Counted from the first letter of the stretch, positions 1-9,728 are shown. The stretch: DNA of 64,000 bases from CADCVT01 sp036389485 (GCA_036389485.1 DASVPR010000021.1:62001-126000), one strand, 5' to 3'. A program made the numbers and translations. Notes: generated by a model from the letters alone, not told the origin.

Positions 1-1287
1 TGGGGCTATCAGGTGACCGGCTACTACGCGCCGACCCCACGCCACGGGACGCCCGACGACTTCCGTGCGCTCGTCGACGCGCTGCACCGGCGCGGCATCG
101 GGGTCATCCTGGATTGGGTCCCCGCGCACTTCCCGCGCGACGAGTTCGCGCTCGCGCGCTTCGACGGGACCGCCCTGTACGAGCACGAGGACCCGCGGCG
201 GGGGGCGCATCCCGACTGGGGCACCCTGGTCTTCAACTTCGGCCGCCACGAGGTCCGGAACTTCCTCCTGGCCAACGCGCTGTTCTGGTGCCGCGAGTAC
301 CACGCCGACGGGATCCGCGTCGACGCGGTCGCATCGATGTTGTACTTGGACTACTCCCGCAAGGAGGGCGAGTGGGTGCCCAACGTGCACGGGGGCCGCG
401 AGGACCTCGAGGCGGTGGCGTTCCTGAAGGAGCTCAACGAGGTCCTGCATGCGAGGGAGCCCGGCGTCGTGTCAGTGGCGGAGGAGTCGACCGCGTGGCC
501 GGGGGTCTCGCGGCCGACCTATGTCGGTGGGCTCGGCTTCGGGTTCAAGTGGAACATGGGCTGGATGCACGACACGCTCGCGTACTTCCAGCAGGACCCG
601 GTCTACCGGAAGTACCACCACCACCAGCTGTCGTTCTCGCTGGTGTACGCGTTCACCGAGAACTTCGTGCTGCCGCTGTCGCATGACGAGGTCGTGCACG
701 GGAAGGGGTCGCTGCTGGCGAAGATGCCCGGCGACCGCTGGCAGCAGCTCGCGAACCTGCGGGCGCTGTACGGGTTCATGTGGGCGCACCCGGGGCGCAA
801 GCTGTTGTTCCAGGGCTGCGAGTTCGCGCAGGAGCAGGAGTGGCGGTTCGGCCAGTCGCTGGATTGGCACCTCCTCGAGGACCCTGCGCACGCCGGCGTC
901 CAGGCGCTGGTCCGCGATCTGAACGCGGCGCTGCGCGCGCATTCCGCGCTCTGGGAGCTGGACTTCGACCCCGAGGGCTTCTGGTGGCTCGAGCCCAACG
1001 ACGCCGACAACAACGTCTTCGCCTTCGCCCGCGCGGGGAGGGGCGGCGATCCGGTCGTCGTCTGCGTGATGAACCTGGCCCCGGTCGTCCGCGAGAACTA
1101 CCGCCTCGGCCTGCCCCGCGCGGGCCGCTGGCGCGAGGTGTTGAACAGCGACGCCGAGGCCTACGGCGGCTCGAACGTCGGCAACCTCGGAGGCGTGGAG
1201 ACCGAGGCCATCGCCTGGCACAACCAACCCCAATCCGCCGAGCTCACCCTCCCACCGCTCGGAGTCCTCTACCTGACTCCTGACTGA
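1..1287 (+). CDS. glgB: 1,4-alpha-glucan branching enzyme GlgB, C-terminal part
   Basis: Glycogen branching enzyme (GH13), which cuts an alpha-1,4 chain and rejoins it as an alpha-1,6 branch in the cytoplasm. The frame is open from base 1 (WGYQVTGYYAP), so the start lies upstream of the window; 428 residues remain. Visible catalytic parts: nucleophile Asp in GIRVDAV (codon at 322), acid/base Glu in VAEES (codon at 481), and the conserved LSHDEVVHGKGSLL segment. The last ~100 residues form the C-terminal beta domain. It heads the glycogen/trehalose block that continues with treZ, glgX and treY. The family is certain; only the N-terminus is missing. Confidence 0.95.
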   Translation, partial: WGYQVTGYYAPTPRHGTPDDFRALVDALHRRGIGVILDWVPAHFPRDEFALARFDGTALYEHEDPRRGAHPDWGTLVFNFGRHEVRNFLLANALFWCREYHADGIRVDAVASMLYLDYSRKEGEWVPNVHGGREDLEAVAFLKELNEVLHAREPGVVSVAEESTAWPGVSRPTYVGGLGFGFKWNMGWMHDTLAYFQQDPVYRKYHHHQLSFSLVYAFTENFVLPLSHDEVVHGKGSLLAKMPGDRWQQLANLRALYGFMWAHPGRKLLFQGCEFAQEQEWRFGQSLDWHLLEDPAHAGVQALVRDLNAALRAHSALWELDFDPEGFWWLEPNDADNNVFAFARAGRGGDPVVVCVMNLAPVVRENYRLGLPRAGRWREVLNSDAEAYGGSNVGNLGGVETEAIAWHNQPQSAELTLPPLGVLYLTPD

Positions 1288-1343
1288 CCACCGCGGTCGT
1301 CGAGGCTCAGGAAGCGTTGCCGGCCGCCGATGTCTGAGGCGTC

Positions 1344-1856
1344 GTGTTGGACTGGAGCCTCCTCGAAACAGCGCTCTTCGCGTTCGTCGTACTTGCCGTC
1401 GGCCCGGTCGGCGTGCTCGTTCACGAAGTGGGGCACGCGGTCGCCGCACGCCGGTTCGGTGCGCCGGTCAGCGAGCTGGTCGCTGCGCCGGAGGGACCGG
1501 CGCTCTCGTTCGTCGTCGCGGGGGTGCGAGTCCGGTTCGGTCTCGGGCTCGGCCGGGACCTGCGCTCGCAGGAGCCGCACGGCTGGGTCGACCTGGCGGT
1601 CGACGAGCTGACGGCGGAGCAGGCGATCGTCGCCTTGCGCGCGGGGCCGCTCGCGCAAGCCGTCTACGGGGCGGTCGGGTGCCTCGTGGTCGTCGCGGTG
1701 GGGATGCCCGCCGTGCCGACGCTTCTGCTGGCCTCGGCCCTGCTGGGAGTCGTCGGGAGCGCGCTCGCGAGCCTGCGCGCCAATGGTCGGCCGGGCTCGG
1801 ACGGCGCGCGGATCGCCGTGCTGCGCAGCCGGCAGCGGGCCGCGCGCGCGGACTGA
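1344..1856 (+). CDS. M50-like membrane zinc metallopeptidase, small
   Basis: 170 residues. A hydrophobic N-terminal segment runs straight into LVHEVGHAVAARRFGAP, with HEVGH at residues 27-31: the HExGH zinc motif inside a membrane helix that typifies site-2-protease (M50) relatives. A second hydrophobic stretch follows (about 105-140), then N-G-R-P-G-S-D-G, which resembles the N..(P)..DG element that supplies the third metal ligand in M50 enzymes. No PDZ domain is seen and the length is short for the family. Starts at GTG 1344, 56 bases after glgB, and could share its transcript. Substrate unknown. Peptidase activity is inferred from the motifs alone. Confidence 0.6.
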   Translation: MLDWSLLETALFAFVVLAVGPVGVLVHEVGHAVAARRFGAPVSELVAAPEGPALSFVVAGVRVRFGLGLGRDLRSQEPHGWVDLAVDELTAEQAIVALRAGPLAQAVYGAVGCLVVVAVGMPAVPTLLLASALLGVVGSALASLRANGRPGSDGARIAVLRSRQRAARAD

Positions 1857-1868
1857 GGGTCTGCCGCG

Positions 1869-2816
1869 TCACGACGCGGTGTAGTCGAACGTCCCGCGGG
1901 CGGCCGGTGGGCCGTTCTCGCAGTGCTGCTCGAACGAGATCCGGGCGCGGGTCAGCCGGCCTTGGTCGTCGATGCCGAGCTCGTGGACGGTGAAGCGGCC
2001 GGTGAGCTCCCTGCACCCGCGGCCCATGCCGCCGATGGCCAGGCCCGGGTGGTCGCCGTTGGACGGGTAGTGCCGGGCGTCCTCGTAGGTCTTGCCGACC
2101 TCGAACCGCTGACCCGGCGGCGGTCTGAAGTCCGCGTGCCACGAGCCGCCGTCGGACGTGTCGATGCGGAAGCTGACGCCTCCGTTCCCGCCGGTGCCGG
2201 AGAGCGTGTCGCTGGGCGGCTCGTGGACCCAGCTCCGACCGCCGGTGATGTAGTCGTCGGGGTCGCCGGTCATCTCGAACCGCCACGTGCCGGGTGGAAG
2301 GGGCGGCGGTGGGGTCGGATCGCTCGGCGGCGGCGACGTCTGCGGCTCGTCGGTGGCGACGACGGGCGGGACCGCGCTCCACAGCGTGGCCGGCAGCCGG
2401 CAGTGCCCGTACGGCCGGCCGCGGCGGCGCACCGCGACGCTGACGCGGAACGTGCCCGACCACACCTGGCTCCCGTCGCTGCCCTCCTCCAGCGTGCCGC
2501 GCATACGCATCCGCACGCGCATCTGCCAGCCGCCGCGCGCCCGGTACCGGTACCCGCCGCTCGATCGGAAGGCCTGTGGCGTCGTGAGGCGCCGCGCGGG
2601 GCGGATGAATGTCGTGTCGGAGAGGACCGTCCCGCGCCGGGCGCACGGTGCCGTCCAGCGGACGACGATGCGCTGGATGCGTCCGTCGTCGCCGACGCGC
2701 AGGGTGATCCGGCGCGACTGGCCAGTGGTGCCCTCGAAGACCTTCGCCGCCTCGGCGGGCGCGGCGGCCGCCAGAGCAACGAGCACCGCGACGCTCGCGA
2801 CGGCGCGCTTCGTCAT
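1869..2816 (-). CDS. secreted hypothetical protein
   Basis: 315 residues with a clear signal peptide: MTKRAVASVAVLVALAAAAPAEA, cleavage after AEA. The mature part looks all-beta, rich in charged and Thr/Gly turns, with a Pro-rich linker (PPPSDPTPPPPLPPG) near residue 170 that splits it into two halves of similar size. Each half has pairs of Cys (for example CARRG and HCRLP in the first, GCREL and QHC in the second), suggesting disulfides outside the cell. No family recognised. It lies on the opposite strand between the M50-like gene and treZ, converging on the former (12-base gap), and so interrupts the sugar block without an obvious link to it. Confidence 0.6.
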   Translation of the reverse strand: MTKRAVASVAVLVALAAAAPAEAAKVFEGTTGQSRRITLRVGDDGRIQRIVVRWTAPCARRGTVLSDTTFIRPARRLTTPQAFRSSGGYRYRARGGWQMRVRMRMRGTLEEGSDGSQVWSGTFRVSVAVRRRGRPYGHCRLPATLWSAVPPVVATDEPQTSPPPSDPTPPPPLPPGTWRFEMTGDPDDYITGGRSWVHEPPSDTLSGTGGNGGVSFRIDTSDGGSWHADFRPPPGQRFEVGKTYEDARHYPSNGDHPGLAIGGMGRGCRELTGRFTVHELGIDDQGRLTRARISFEQHCENGPPAARGTFDYTAS

Positions 2817-2890
2817 GCCCGGAACTGAACCACGCTCAGGGGGTGCGTGCTCCGGTTAGCGCGGCACCCCACCGGGAAGGGCGGAGCTTC

Positions 2891-4525
2891 GTGCCGCCGC
2901 TCTCCCACCCGCTTCCGTTCGAGCAGCCCCTGGGCGCGTTCCCGGACGGGACGTTCCGCGTCTGGGCTCCGCGGGCCGAGCGTGTCTCGGTGCGGGTGGA
3001 CGGCGAGGAGCACGAGATGCGGGACCTCGGGTTCGGCGTGTGGGAGGCGACGTCGGTCGAGGGCGACGACTACCGGTTCGCGCTCGACGGCGAGGCGTGG
3101 CCGGACCCGTGCTCGCGGTGGCAGCCCGACGGGCTGCGCGGGTCGTCGCGGGTGTGGCGCGGCGGCGTCGCGAGGGGGCCGGGCGTGGATCTCCGAGACG
3201 CGGTCCTCTACGAGCTGCACATCGGGACGTTCACCCGCGACGGGACGTTCGATGCCGCTATCGAGTTCCTCCCGGAGCTGACGGAGCTGGGCGTGACCGC
3301 GGTGGAGGTGATGCCGATCGCCGAGTTCCCGGGGCGGCACGGATGGGGCTACGACGGCGTCTACCTGAGCGCAGCGCACTCCGCGTACGGCGGGCCGGAG
3401 GGCTTCGCGAGGTTCGTCGAGGCCGCGCACGGTGTGGGGCTGGGAGTGGTGTTGGACGTCGTCTACAACCACGTCGGCGCGAGCGGCGTCAAGGCGCTCG
3501 AGGCGTTCGGCCCCTACTTCACCGACAAGCACGAGACGTTCTGGGGCAAGGCGATCAACTTCGATGACGAGGACTGCGGCGGGACGCGCGAGTGGGTGCT
3601 GCAGAGCGCGGAGTTCTGGGTCGGGCGGATGGGCGTCGATGGGCTCCGGGTCGACGCGATCCATGCGATCAAGGACGACGGTGCCAGGCACGTCGTGCAA
3701 GAGCTCGCGGAGCGGGTCCACGCGGTCAACGAGAACGCGGTCGTCATCGCCGAGAGCGCGCTGAACGACCCGAAGGTGATCCGCCCGAAGGAGCACGGCG
3801 GCCTCGGCTGCGACGCGCAGTGGGCCGACGACTTCCATCATTGCGTGCGCACGCTGCTCACCGGCGAGAAGGAGGGTTACTACGAGGAGTACGGCGAGGT
3901 CGGCCAGCTCGCGAAGGCGTTCCACCGCCCGTTCGTCTTCGACGGGACCTACTCGCCGCACCGCCGCCGCCGCTTCGGCGCCAAGGCCGACGATCGCGAG
4001 CCGCACCAGTTCGTCGTCTTCATCCAGAACCACGACCACGTGGGCAATCGCGCGCTCGGCGACAGGCTCCCCGCGGAGGTGCACGAACTGGCCGCGTTCT
4101 GCGTCCTACTGTCTCCGTTCGTGCCGATGCTCTTCCAGGGCGAGGAATACGGCGAGCCCGCGCCGTTCCAGTTCTTCAGCGACCACATCGACGAGGAGAT
4201 CGCGATCGCGACTCGCGACGGGCGCCTGCGCGAGTTCGCCCAGTTCGAGGCGTTCGCCGGGCAGGTCCCCGACCCGCAGGACGAGCAGACCTTCCTGCGG
4301 TCGAAGCTGACGAGGCGAGAGCGACCCGGCGTGCGCGACCTCTACGCGCGCCTGATCGCCGAGCGGCGCACGCTCGGCGAGGTCAGGGCGATCGACTTCG
4401 ACGAGGACGCGAAGTGGCTGCGGGTCGAGCGCGCCGGCGGCACGCTCGTCATGAACTTCGGGCGCGAAGCGGTCACGGTCGACGGTGAAGAGGTCGCGCC
4501 GATGTCGGGCGCCCTCATCAGATGA
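2891..4525 (+). CDS. treZ: malto-oligosyltrehalose trehalohydrolase TreZ
   Basis: GH13 enzyme that releases trehalose from the maltooligosyl-trehalose made by TreY. An N-terminal beta domain (FRVWAPRAERVSVRVDG) is followed by the barrel: DVVYNHVGASG, catalytic Asp in GLRVDAIHAIKDD, Glu in VVIAESALND, and IQNHDHVGNRA. About 544 residues from GTG 2891, chosen because GGAAGGGCGGAG sits 4 bases upstream; an in-frame GTG at 2843 would add 16 unconvincing residues. Its stop overlaps the ATG of glgX by 4 bases (ATGA), so the two are translationally coupled. Together with treY and glgX it forms the glycogen-to-trehalose route. Confidence 0.93.
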   Translation: MPPLSHPLPFEQPLGAFPDGTFRVWAPRAERVSVRVDGEEHEMRDLGFGVWEATSVEGDDYRFALDGEAWPDPCSRWQPDGLRGSSRVWRGGVARGPGVDLRDAVLYELHIGTFTRDGTFDAAIEFLPELTELGVTAVEVMPIAEFPGRHGWGYDGVYLSAAHSAYGGPEGFARFVEAAHGVGLGVVLDVVYNHVGASGVKALEAFGPYFTDKHETFWGKAINFDDEDCGGTREWVLQSAEFWVGRMGVDGLRVDAIHAIKDDGARHVVQELAERVHAVNENAVVIAESALNDPKVIRPKEHGGLGCDAQWADDFHHCVRTLLTGEKEGYYEEYGEVGQLAKAFHRPFVFDGTYSPHRRRRFGAKADDREPHQFVVFIQNHDHVGNRALGDRLPAEVHELAAFCVLLSPFVPMLFQGEEYGEPAPFQFFSDHIDEEIAIATRDGRLREFAQFEAFAGQVPDPQDEQTFLRSKLTRRERPGVRDLYARLIAERRTLGEVRAIDFDEDAKWLRVERAGGTLVMNFGREAVTVDGEEVAPMSGALIR

Positions 4526-6654
4526 GGGAGGTGTGGCCGGGCCGCGCCTTCCCGCTCGGGCCGACGTGGGACGGGAACGGCACGAACTTCTCGCTGTTCT
4601 CCGAACACGCCGAGCGCGTCGAGCTCTGCGTCTTCGACGACGAGGACAACGAGGAGCGCATCGAGGTCACGCATCGCACCGCGTTCAACTGGCACTGCCA
4701 CCTGCCGGGCGTCGGGCCTGGCACGCGCTACGGCTACCGCGTCCACGGGCCGTACGCGCCCCACGAGGGGCACCGCTTCAACCCCCACAAGCTCCTGATC
4801 GACCCGTACGCGAAGGCCATCGAGGGGCCGATCGCCTGGGAGCGCGCGAACGTCCTGCCGTACGTTCCGGCCGCGCACCCCGACACCACCGACGCCGACC
4901 TCGAGCCCGACGACGAGGACAGCGCGCCGGCGATCCCCAAGTCGGTGGTCGTCGACCGCGGCTTCGACTGGGAGGACGACCGCCCGCCCGACCGCCCGTG
5001 GGGCGAGACCGTCATCTACGAGACCCACGTCAAGGGATTCACCATGCGCCACCCGGGCGTCCGCGAGGACCTGCGCGGCACGTACGCCGGCCTGGCCTCC
5101 GACGCCGCGATCGAGCACCTGGACGCGCTTGGGGTGACCGCCGTGGAGCTCCTGCCCGTCCACCACATCGCCGACGAGCACTTCCTGCACGAGCGCGGCC
5201 TGACCAACTACTGGGGCTACTCCTCGATCGGCTACTTCGCGCCGCACGCCGGCTACAGCGCGAGCGGCGCCCGCGGCGAGCAGGTCCGCGAGTTCAAGGG
5301 CATGGTCAAGGCGCTGCACCGCGCGGGGATCGAGGTGATCCTCGACGTCGTCTACAACCACACCGCCGAGGGCAACCACCTCGGCCCGATGCTGTCGTTC
5401 AAGGGCGCCGACAACAACAGCTACTACCGGCTCGTCCCCGACGACCCGCGCCACTACATGGACTACACGGGCACGGGCAACACGCTCGACGCGCGCGTCC
5501 CGAGCGTGCTGCGGCTGATCATGGACTCGCTGCGCTACTGGGTCAGCGAGTGCCGCGTCGACGGCTTCCGCTTCGACCTGGCGAGCGCGCTGGCGCGCGA
5601 GCTGTACGACGTCGACCGCCTCAGCGCGTTCTTCGACGTCATCCACCAAGACCCGATCCTCTCGCAGGTCAAGCTGATCGCCGAGCCGTGGGACGTCGGC
5701 CCCGGCGGCTACCAGGTCGGCAACTTCCCGGTCCTGTGGTCGGAGTGGAACGGGATGTACCGCGACGTCGTGCGCGACTTCTGGCGGGGACAGTCCCCGG
5801 TCAACGAGTTCGCCGCGCGGTTTACCGGGTCGAGCGACCTGTACGAGGACGACGGCCGCACGCCGTTCGCGTCGGTCAACTTCGTCACCGCGCACGACGG
5901 CTTCACGCTGCGCGACCTCGTCTCCTACAACGAGAAGCACAACGAGGCCAACCGCGAGGACAACCGCGACGGCACCGACGACAACCGCTCGTGGAACCAC
6001 GGCGTCGAGGGCGAGACCGACGACGTCATGATCCGCCGGCTGCGCGCCCGGCAGCAGCGGAACTTCCTCGCGACGCTGTTCCTCTCGCTCGGCACCCCGA
6101 TGCTGCTCGGCGGCGACGAGATGGGCCGGACCCAGGGCGGCAACAACAACGCCTGGTGCCAGGACAGCGAGATCTCCTGGTTCGACTGGGATCTCGGCGA
6201 CGAGCAGCGGGACCTGCTCGCGTTCACCCGGCGGCTGATCAAGCTGCGCCAGGAGCACCCGGCGTTCCGGCGCACGCGGTTCCTGAAGGGGGAGGAGGTG
6301 CACGGCTCGGGGCTGCCGGACGTCTGGTGGTTCCGTCCCGACGGCCGGCGCATGACGACGCCCGACTGGACCCGCCCGGACGCGCACGTGCTCGGCGTGT
6401 TCCTCAACGGCGACGAGCTGCTCGAGCGCGACGCGCGCGGGAACATCGTCACCGACGACTCGTTCCTGCTGCTCCTCAACGCGCACCACGAGGACGTCGA
6501 GTTCCTGCTGCCGGGCGACCGGTTCGGCAAGCGCTGGGTGGTCGAGCTGACGACCGCCGACAAGGAAGAGCGCCAGCGCGGCAAGGAGCAGGAAGCCGGC
6601 GGGCCCGTCGCCGTGATGGAGCGCTCGCTGCTGCTGATGCGGAGGACCGCGTGA
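4522..6654 (+). CDS. glgX: glycogen debranching enzyme GlgX
   Basis: Isoamylase-type GH13 debranching enzyme, which hydrolyses alpha-1,6 branches of glycogen and feeds linear maltodextrin to TreY/TreZ. 710 residues, normal for the family. An N-terminal carbohydrate-binding-like domain (GRAFPLGPTWDGNGTNFSLFS) precedes the barrel with DVVYNHTAEG, nucleophile Asp in VDGFRFDLASALARE, acid Glu in LIAEPWDVGPGGYQVG, and FVTAHDGFTLRDLVSYN with the NREDNRDG loop usual for GlgX. Start ATG overlaps the treZ stop (ATGA); the end overlaps the treY GTG start. The whole trio is one translational unit. Confidence 0.95.
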   Translation: MREVWPGRAFPLGPTWDGNGTNFSLFSEHAERVELCVFDDEDNEERIEVTHRTAFNWHCHLPGVGPGTRYGYRVHGPYAPHEGHRFNPHKLLIDPYAKAIEGPIAWERANVLPYVPAAHPDTTDADLEPDDEDSAPAIPKSVVVDRGFDWEDDRPPDRPWGETVIYETHVKGFTMRHPGVREDLRGTYAGLASDAAIEHLDALGVTAVELLPVHHIADEHFLHERGLTNYWGYSSIGYFAPHAGYSASGARGEQVREFKGMVKALHRAGIEVILDVVYNHTAEGNHLGPMLSFKGADNNSYYRLVPDDPRHYMDYTGTGNTLDARVPSVLRLIMDSLRYWVSECRVDGFRFDLASALARELYDVDRLSAFFDVIHQDPILSQVKLIAEPWDVGPGGYQVGNFPVLWSEWNGMYRDVVRDFWRGQSPVNEFAARFTGSSDLYEDDGRTPFASVNFVTAHDGFTLRDLVSYNEKHNEANREDNRDGTDDNRSWNHGVEGETDDVMIRRLRARQQRNFLATLFLSLGTPMLLGGDEMGRTQGGNNNAWCQDSEISWFDWDLGDEQRDLLAFTRRLIKLRQEHPAFRRTRFLKGEEVHGSGLPDVWWFRPDGRRMTTPDWTRPDAHVLGVFLNGDELLERDARGNIVTDDSFLLLLNAHHEDVEFLLPGDRFGKRWVVELTTADKEERQRGKEQEAGGPVAVMERSLLLMRRTA

Positions 6655-8531
6655 GCGCGCCGTTCCGCTGCACGTACCGGCTGCAGCTCGGGCCGGGGCT
6701 GGGGTTCGCGGAGGCGCGCGAGCTGGTGCCGTACCTGCGTGACCTCGGCGTCTCGCACCTGTACCTGCCGCCGTCGTTCCAGGCGCGCGCGGGCTCGACG
6801 CACGGCTACGACGTCGTCGACCCGACGTCGATCTCCTCGGAGCTCGGCGGGGAGGAGGCGTTCCGCGCGCTCGTCGGCGCCGCGCGCGAGGCGGGGCTCG
6901 GGGTGATCCTCGACATCGTCCCGAACCACATGGCGGTCGACGACGCGAACCGGTACTGGGCCGACGAGGAGCTCCGGTCGAAGTTCTTCGACATCGACGA
7001 TGGGGCCGACCCACCCCGGCACCGGCGGTTCTTCGACATCGACCACCTCGCGGGCGTCAGGCAGGAGGACCCCGAGGTGTTCGCGGAAACCCACCGGCTC
7101 GCGCTGTCGCTCGTGCGCGAGGGCCTGGTCGACGGGCTGCGGATCGACCATCCGGACGGGATGGCCGACCCCGCCGGGTACCTGGAGCGGCTCGCGGCCG
7201 AGGGCGTCGAGCACGCGTGGGTCGAGAAGATCCTCGACCCCGGCGAGCACCTGCGCGACTGGCCGGTCGAGGGGACGGTCGGCTACGAGTTCCTCAACGA
7301 CGTCCAGGCGCTGTTCGTGGACCCCTCCGCCGAATCCACGCTGAGCGCCCTCGACCCGCGCGAGTTCGGCGAGATCGCCTTCGAGGCGAAGCTGCAACAG
7401 GCCTCCACCACCTTCCGCCCGGAGGTGGAGAGATTGCAACGGATCTGCGCGGTGCCTGGCACCGAGCGGCTGCTGGCCTCGCTGCCCGTCTACCGCACGT
7501 ACGACGGCGGCAGGTCGGAGGAGGATCGGGCGGTCCTGGAGGAGGCCGGCGTGCCGGACCTCTACGACGGCAGGCCGGCGGAGTGGGTCACGCGCTTCCA
7601 GCAGACGACGCCGCCGGTGATGGCCAAGGGCGTCGAGGACACGGCGTTCTACCGCTACGTCCGCCTGATCGCGCTGAACGACGTCGGCGGCGACCCGTCG
7701 CGGTTCGGGATCACCGTCGACCAGTTCCACGAGGCGAACCTCGTGCGGCAGGAGCGCTTCCCCAACAACCTGCTCATCACGCAGACGCACGACACGAAGC
7801 GGTCGGGCGACGTTCGCGCGCGGATCGGGGCGCTCTCGACGATGGCGGACGAGTACGTCGCCCTCGTCCGCGAGTGGCTCCGCCCCGGCCCGCCGGACGG
7901 GCTCGAGCAGGTCTTCGCCTTCCAGACCATGCTCGGCGCGCACCCGATCGCCGAGGAGCGCGTGCGCGCGTACTTCGAGAAGGCGGTGCGCGAGGCGAAG
8001 CGCAACTCGAACTGGGTCGAGCCCGACACCGAGTACGAGCGCCTCGTGGCCGACTTCGCGCTCGAGGTCCCGTCGTTCCCTGGCTTCGAGGACTTCGCCG
8101 CGAAGGTCGCCGAGGCCGGTCACCGCAGCGCGATGGCCCAGACGCTGCTGAAGCTCATGTCGCCCGGCGTGCCCGACGTCTACCAGGGCGACGAGCTCGT
8201 CTCGCTCAGCCTCGTCGACCCCGACAACCGCCGTCAGGTGGACTGGGCGAAGCGCCGCCGGATGCTCGACGGCGAGCCCGGCGACCCGCGCGACCGCGAG
8301 AAGCTCGACCTCATCCGCCGGGCGCTCCGCCTGCGCGCCGAGCGGCCCGAGGCGTTCGCCGGCGGCTACGAGCCGCTCCCCGCCGGCCCCGACGCCTGCG
8401 CCTTCACGCGCGGCGGGTCGGTGCTCGTGGTGGCCGTCCTCCGCGACGCGGGACAGGACGCGGTGGTCGAGGCGCACGGGTCCGTGCGATCGCTCACGGA
8501 CGGCCGGTCGTACGCGCTCGTGGCCCTATAG
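6651..8531 (+). CDS. treY: malto-oligosyltrehalose synthase TreY
   Basis: GH13 intramolecular transglycosylase that turns the reducing-end alpha-1,4 link of maltodextrin into alpha,alpha-1,1, making maltooligosyl-trehalose. Begins FRCTYRLQLGPGLGFAEA, typical of TreY. Motifs: DIVPNHMAVD, Asp in VDGLRIDHPDGMADP, Glu in HAWVEKILDPGEHL, THDTKRSGDVRARI, and late GVPDVYQGDEL. Start GTG 6651 overlaps the glgX stop (GTGA). At 626 residues it is shorter than the roughly 700-800 common in the family. The compact region is right after the first barrel strands, where the segment following NRYWADE is brief, but all catalytic motifs are kept. Confidence 0.93.
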   Translation: MSAPFRCTYRLQLGPGLGFAEARELVPYLRDLGVSHLYLPPSFQARAGSTHGYDVVDPTSISSELGGEEAFRALVGAAREAGLGVILDIVPNHMAVDDANRYWADEELRSKFFDIDDGADPPRHRRFFDIDHLAGVRQEDPEVFAETHRLALSLVREGLVDGLRIDHPDGMADPAGYLERLAAEGVEHAWVEKILDPGEHLRDWPVEGTVGYEFLNDVQALFVDPSAESTLSALDPREFGEIAFEAKLQQASTTFRPEVERLQRICAVPGTERLLASLPVYRTYDGGRSEEDRAVLEEAGVPDLYDGRPAEWVTRFQQTTPPVMAKGVEDTAFYRYVRLIALNDVGGDPSRFGITVDQFHEANLVRQERFPNNLLITQTHDTKRSGDVRARIGALSTMADEYVALVREWLRPGPPDGLEQVFAFQTMLGAHPIAEERVRAYFEKAVREAKRNSNWVEPDTEYERLVADFALEVPSFPGFEDFAAKVAEAGHRSAMAQTLLKLMSPGVPDVYQGDELVSLSLVDPDNRRQVDWAKRRRMLDGEPGDPRDREKLDLIRRALRLRAERPEAFAGGYEPLPAGPDACAFTRGGSVLVVAVLRDAGQDAVVEAHGSVRSLTDGRSYALVAL

Positions 8532-8543
8532 CCTTCGCGCGCC

Positions 8544-9728
8544 GTGCGCGTCCTGATCCTCTCGTGGGAGTTCCCGCCGATCGTCGAGGGCGGCCTCGCG
8601 CGTCACGTCCGCAAGCTCACCGAGCAGCTGGCCGCGGCAGGCCACGACGTGCACGTCCTGACGCGCGGCGGCGACCACGCGCCCGCGGAGGAGGAGCGCC
8701 ACGGCGTCGTCGTCCACCGCGTGCGCGAGCCGGCGTTCCCGCGCGACGACCTCGACGCGTTCCTCGCGTGGGTCGCGCAGATGAACGCGGACATGCTCGC
8801 GGCGGGCGCGGAGCTGCTCGAGCGCTTCGAGTTCGACCTGCTGCACTCGCACGACTGGCTCGTCGCGGTCGCGGCGCAGCGGCTGGCGAACCGCATGCGC
8901 GTCCCGTGGGTCGTGACCGTGCACGCGACCGAGCACGGCCGGCACCAGGGGTGGGTCGACAAGCACCCGCAGTCGCACATCCACGCCGTCGAGAAGCGGA
9001 TGGTCCACCGCGCCGACCGCGTCATCGCGTGCTCGAAGTACATGGAGGGCCACGTCGCCGACGTGTTCGACCTCCCGCGCGCCGCGGTCACCGTCATCCC
9101 GAACGGCATCGACCCCACCGACCTGCACGTGCCGGGCGACCTGCGCGAGTTGCGGCGGCGGTACGCGGCGGACGACCAGAAGCTCGTGCTCCTCGCGGGC
9201 CGGCTCGTGTACGAGAAGGGCTTCCAGGTCGCGCTCGACGCGCTGCCGCACGTGATCCGGCGGATCGGGAAGGTGCGCTTCCTCGTCGCCGGCACCGGCA
9301 CGCACGAGGAGGAGCTGAAGGCCCAGGCGAAGCGCCTCCGGCTCACGAAGCACGGGACGTTCGCCGGCTGGCTGGGCGACGACGCCCTCCACGGGCTCTA
9401 CCGCATCGCCGACCTCTGCGTGATCCCGTCGCTCTACGAGCCGTTCGGGCTCGTCGCGCTCGAGGCGATGGCGAGCGGCTGCCCGTGCGTGGCGGCGGAC
9501 ACCGGCGGTCTCAGAGAGGTCGTCCCCCGCGACGTCGGCCTGCGCTTCCGCTCCGCCGACGCGGCCGCGCTCGCGCGCACGATCGAGCGCGTCCTGACCG
9601 ACGCCGAGCTGCGCGACCGGCTCGTCAGCGAGGGTCGCGAGCACGTGCTGCGCTTCGACTGGGCCGACGTCGCGCAGTCCACCGCCACGCTGTACGAAGA
9701 CCTTCTGCACAGCGCGCAGCGCGTCTGA
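8544..9728 (+). CDS. GT4 family glycosyltransferase, glycogen-synthase-like
   Basis: 394-residue GT-B glycosyltransferase. Opens VLILSWEFPPIVEGGLARHV, the nucleotide-sugar glycosyltransferase start also seen in GlgA-type synthases. The Rossmann halves are joined near VTVIPNGIDPTDL, then AGRLVYEKGF and the donor-binding signature PSLYEPFGLVALEAMASG, whose two Glu residues sit seven apart (E-x7-E). It starts 12 bases after treY, in line with the operon. The context suggests it extends alpha-1,4-glucan, possibly from ADP-glucose or maltose-1-phosphate, but donor and acceptor cannot be read from sequence. Other GT4 roles (cell-wall or lipid glycans) are possible. Confidence 0.85.
   Translation: MRVLILSWEFPPIVEGGLARHVRKLTEQLAAAGHDVHVLTRGGDHAPAEEERHGVVVHRVREPAFPRDDLDAFLAWVAQMNADMLAAGAELLERFEFDLLHSHDWLVAVAAQRLANRMRVPWVVTVHATEHGRHQGWVDKHPQSHIHAVEKRMVHRADRVIACSKYMEGHVADVFDLPRAAVTVIPNGIDPTDLHVPGDLRELRRRYAADDQKLVLLAGRLVYEKGFQVALDALPHVIRRIGKVRFLVAGTGTHEEELKAQAKRLRLTKHGTFAGWLGDDALHGLYRIADLCVIPSLYEPFGLVALEAMASGCPCVAADTGGLREVVPRDVGLRFRSADAAALARTIERVLTDAELRDRLVSEGREHVLRFDWADVAQSTATLYEDLLHSAQRV

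Noticed and set aside
5786..5798. GGGGACAGTCCCC inside glgX, the same inverted repeat as at 42169
   Set aside because: It encodes RGQSPV in a conserved stretch of GlgX and is single, so it is explained by coding.
4342..7014. 890-residue open frame on the minus strand across treZ, glgX and treY
   Set aside because: Low-complexity Arg/Val/Ala composition, no domains, and fully opposite to three genes with clear catalytic motifs; long antisense frames are expected at this GC.
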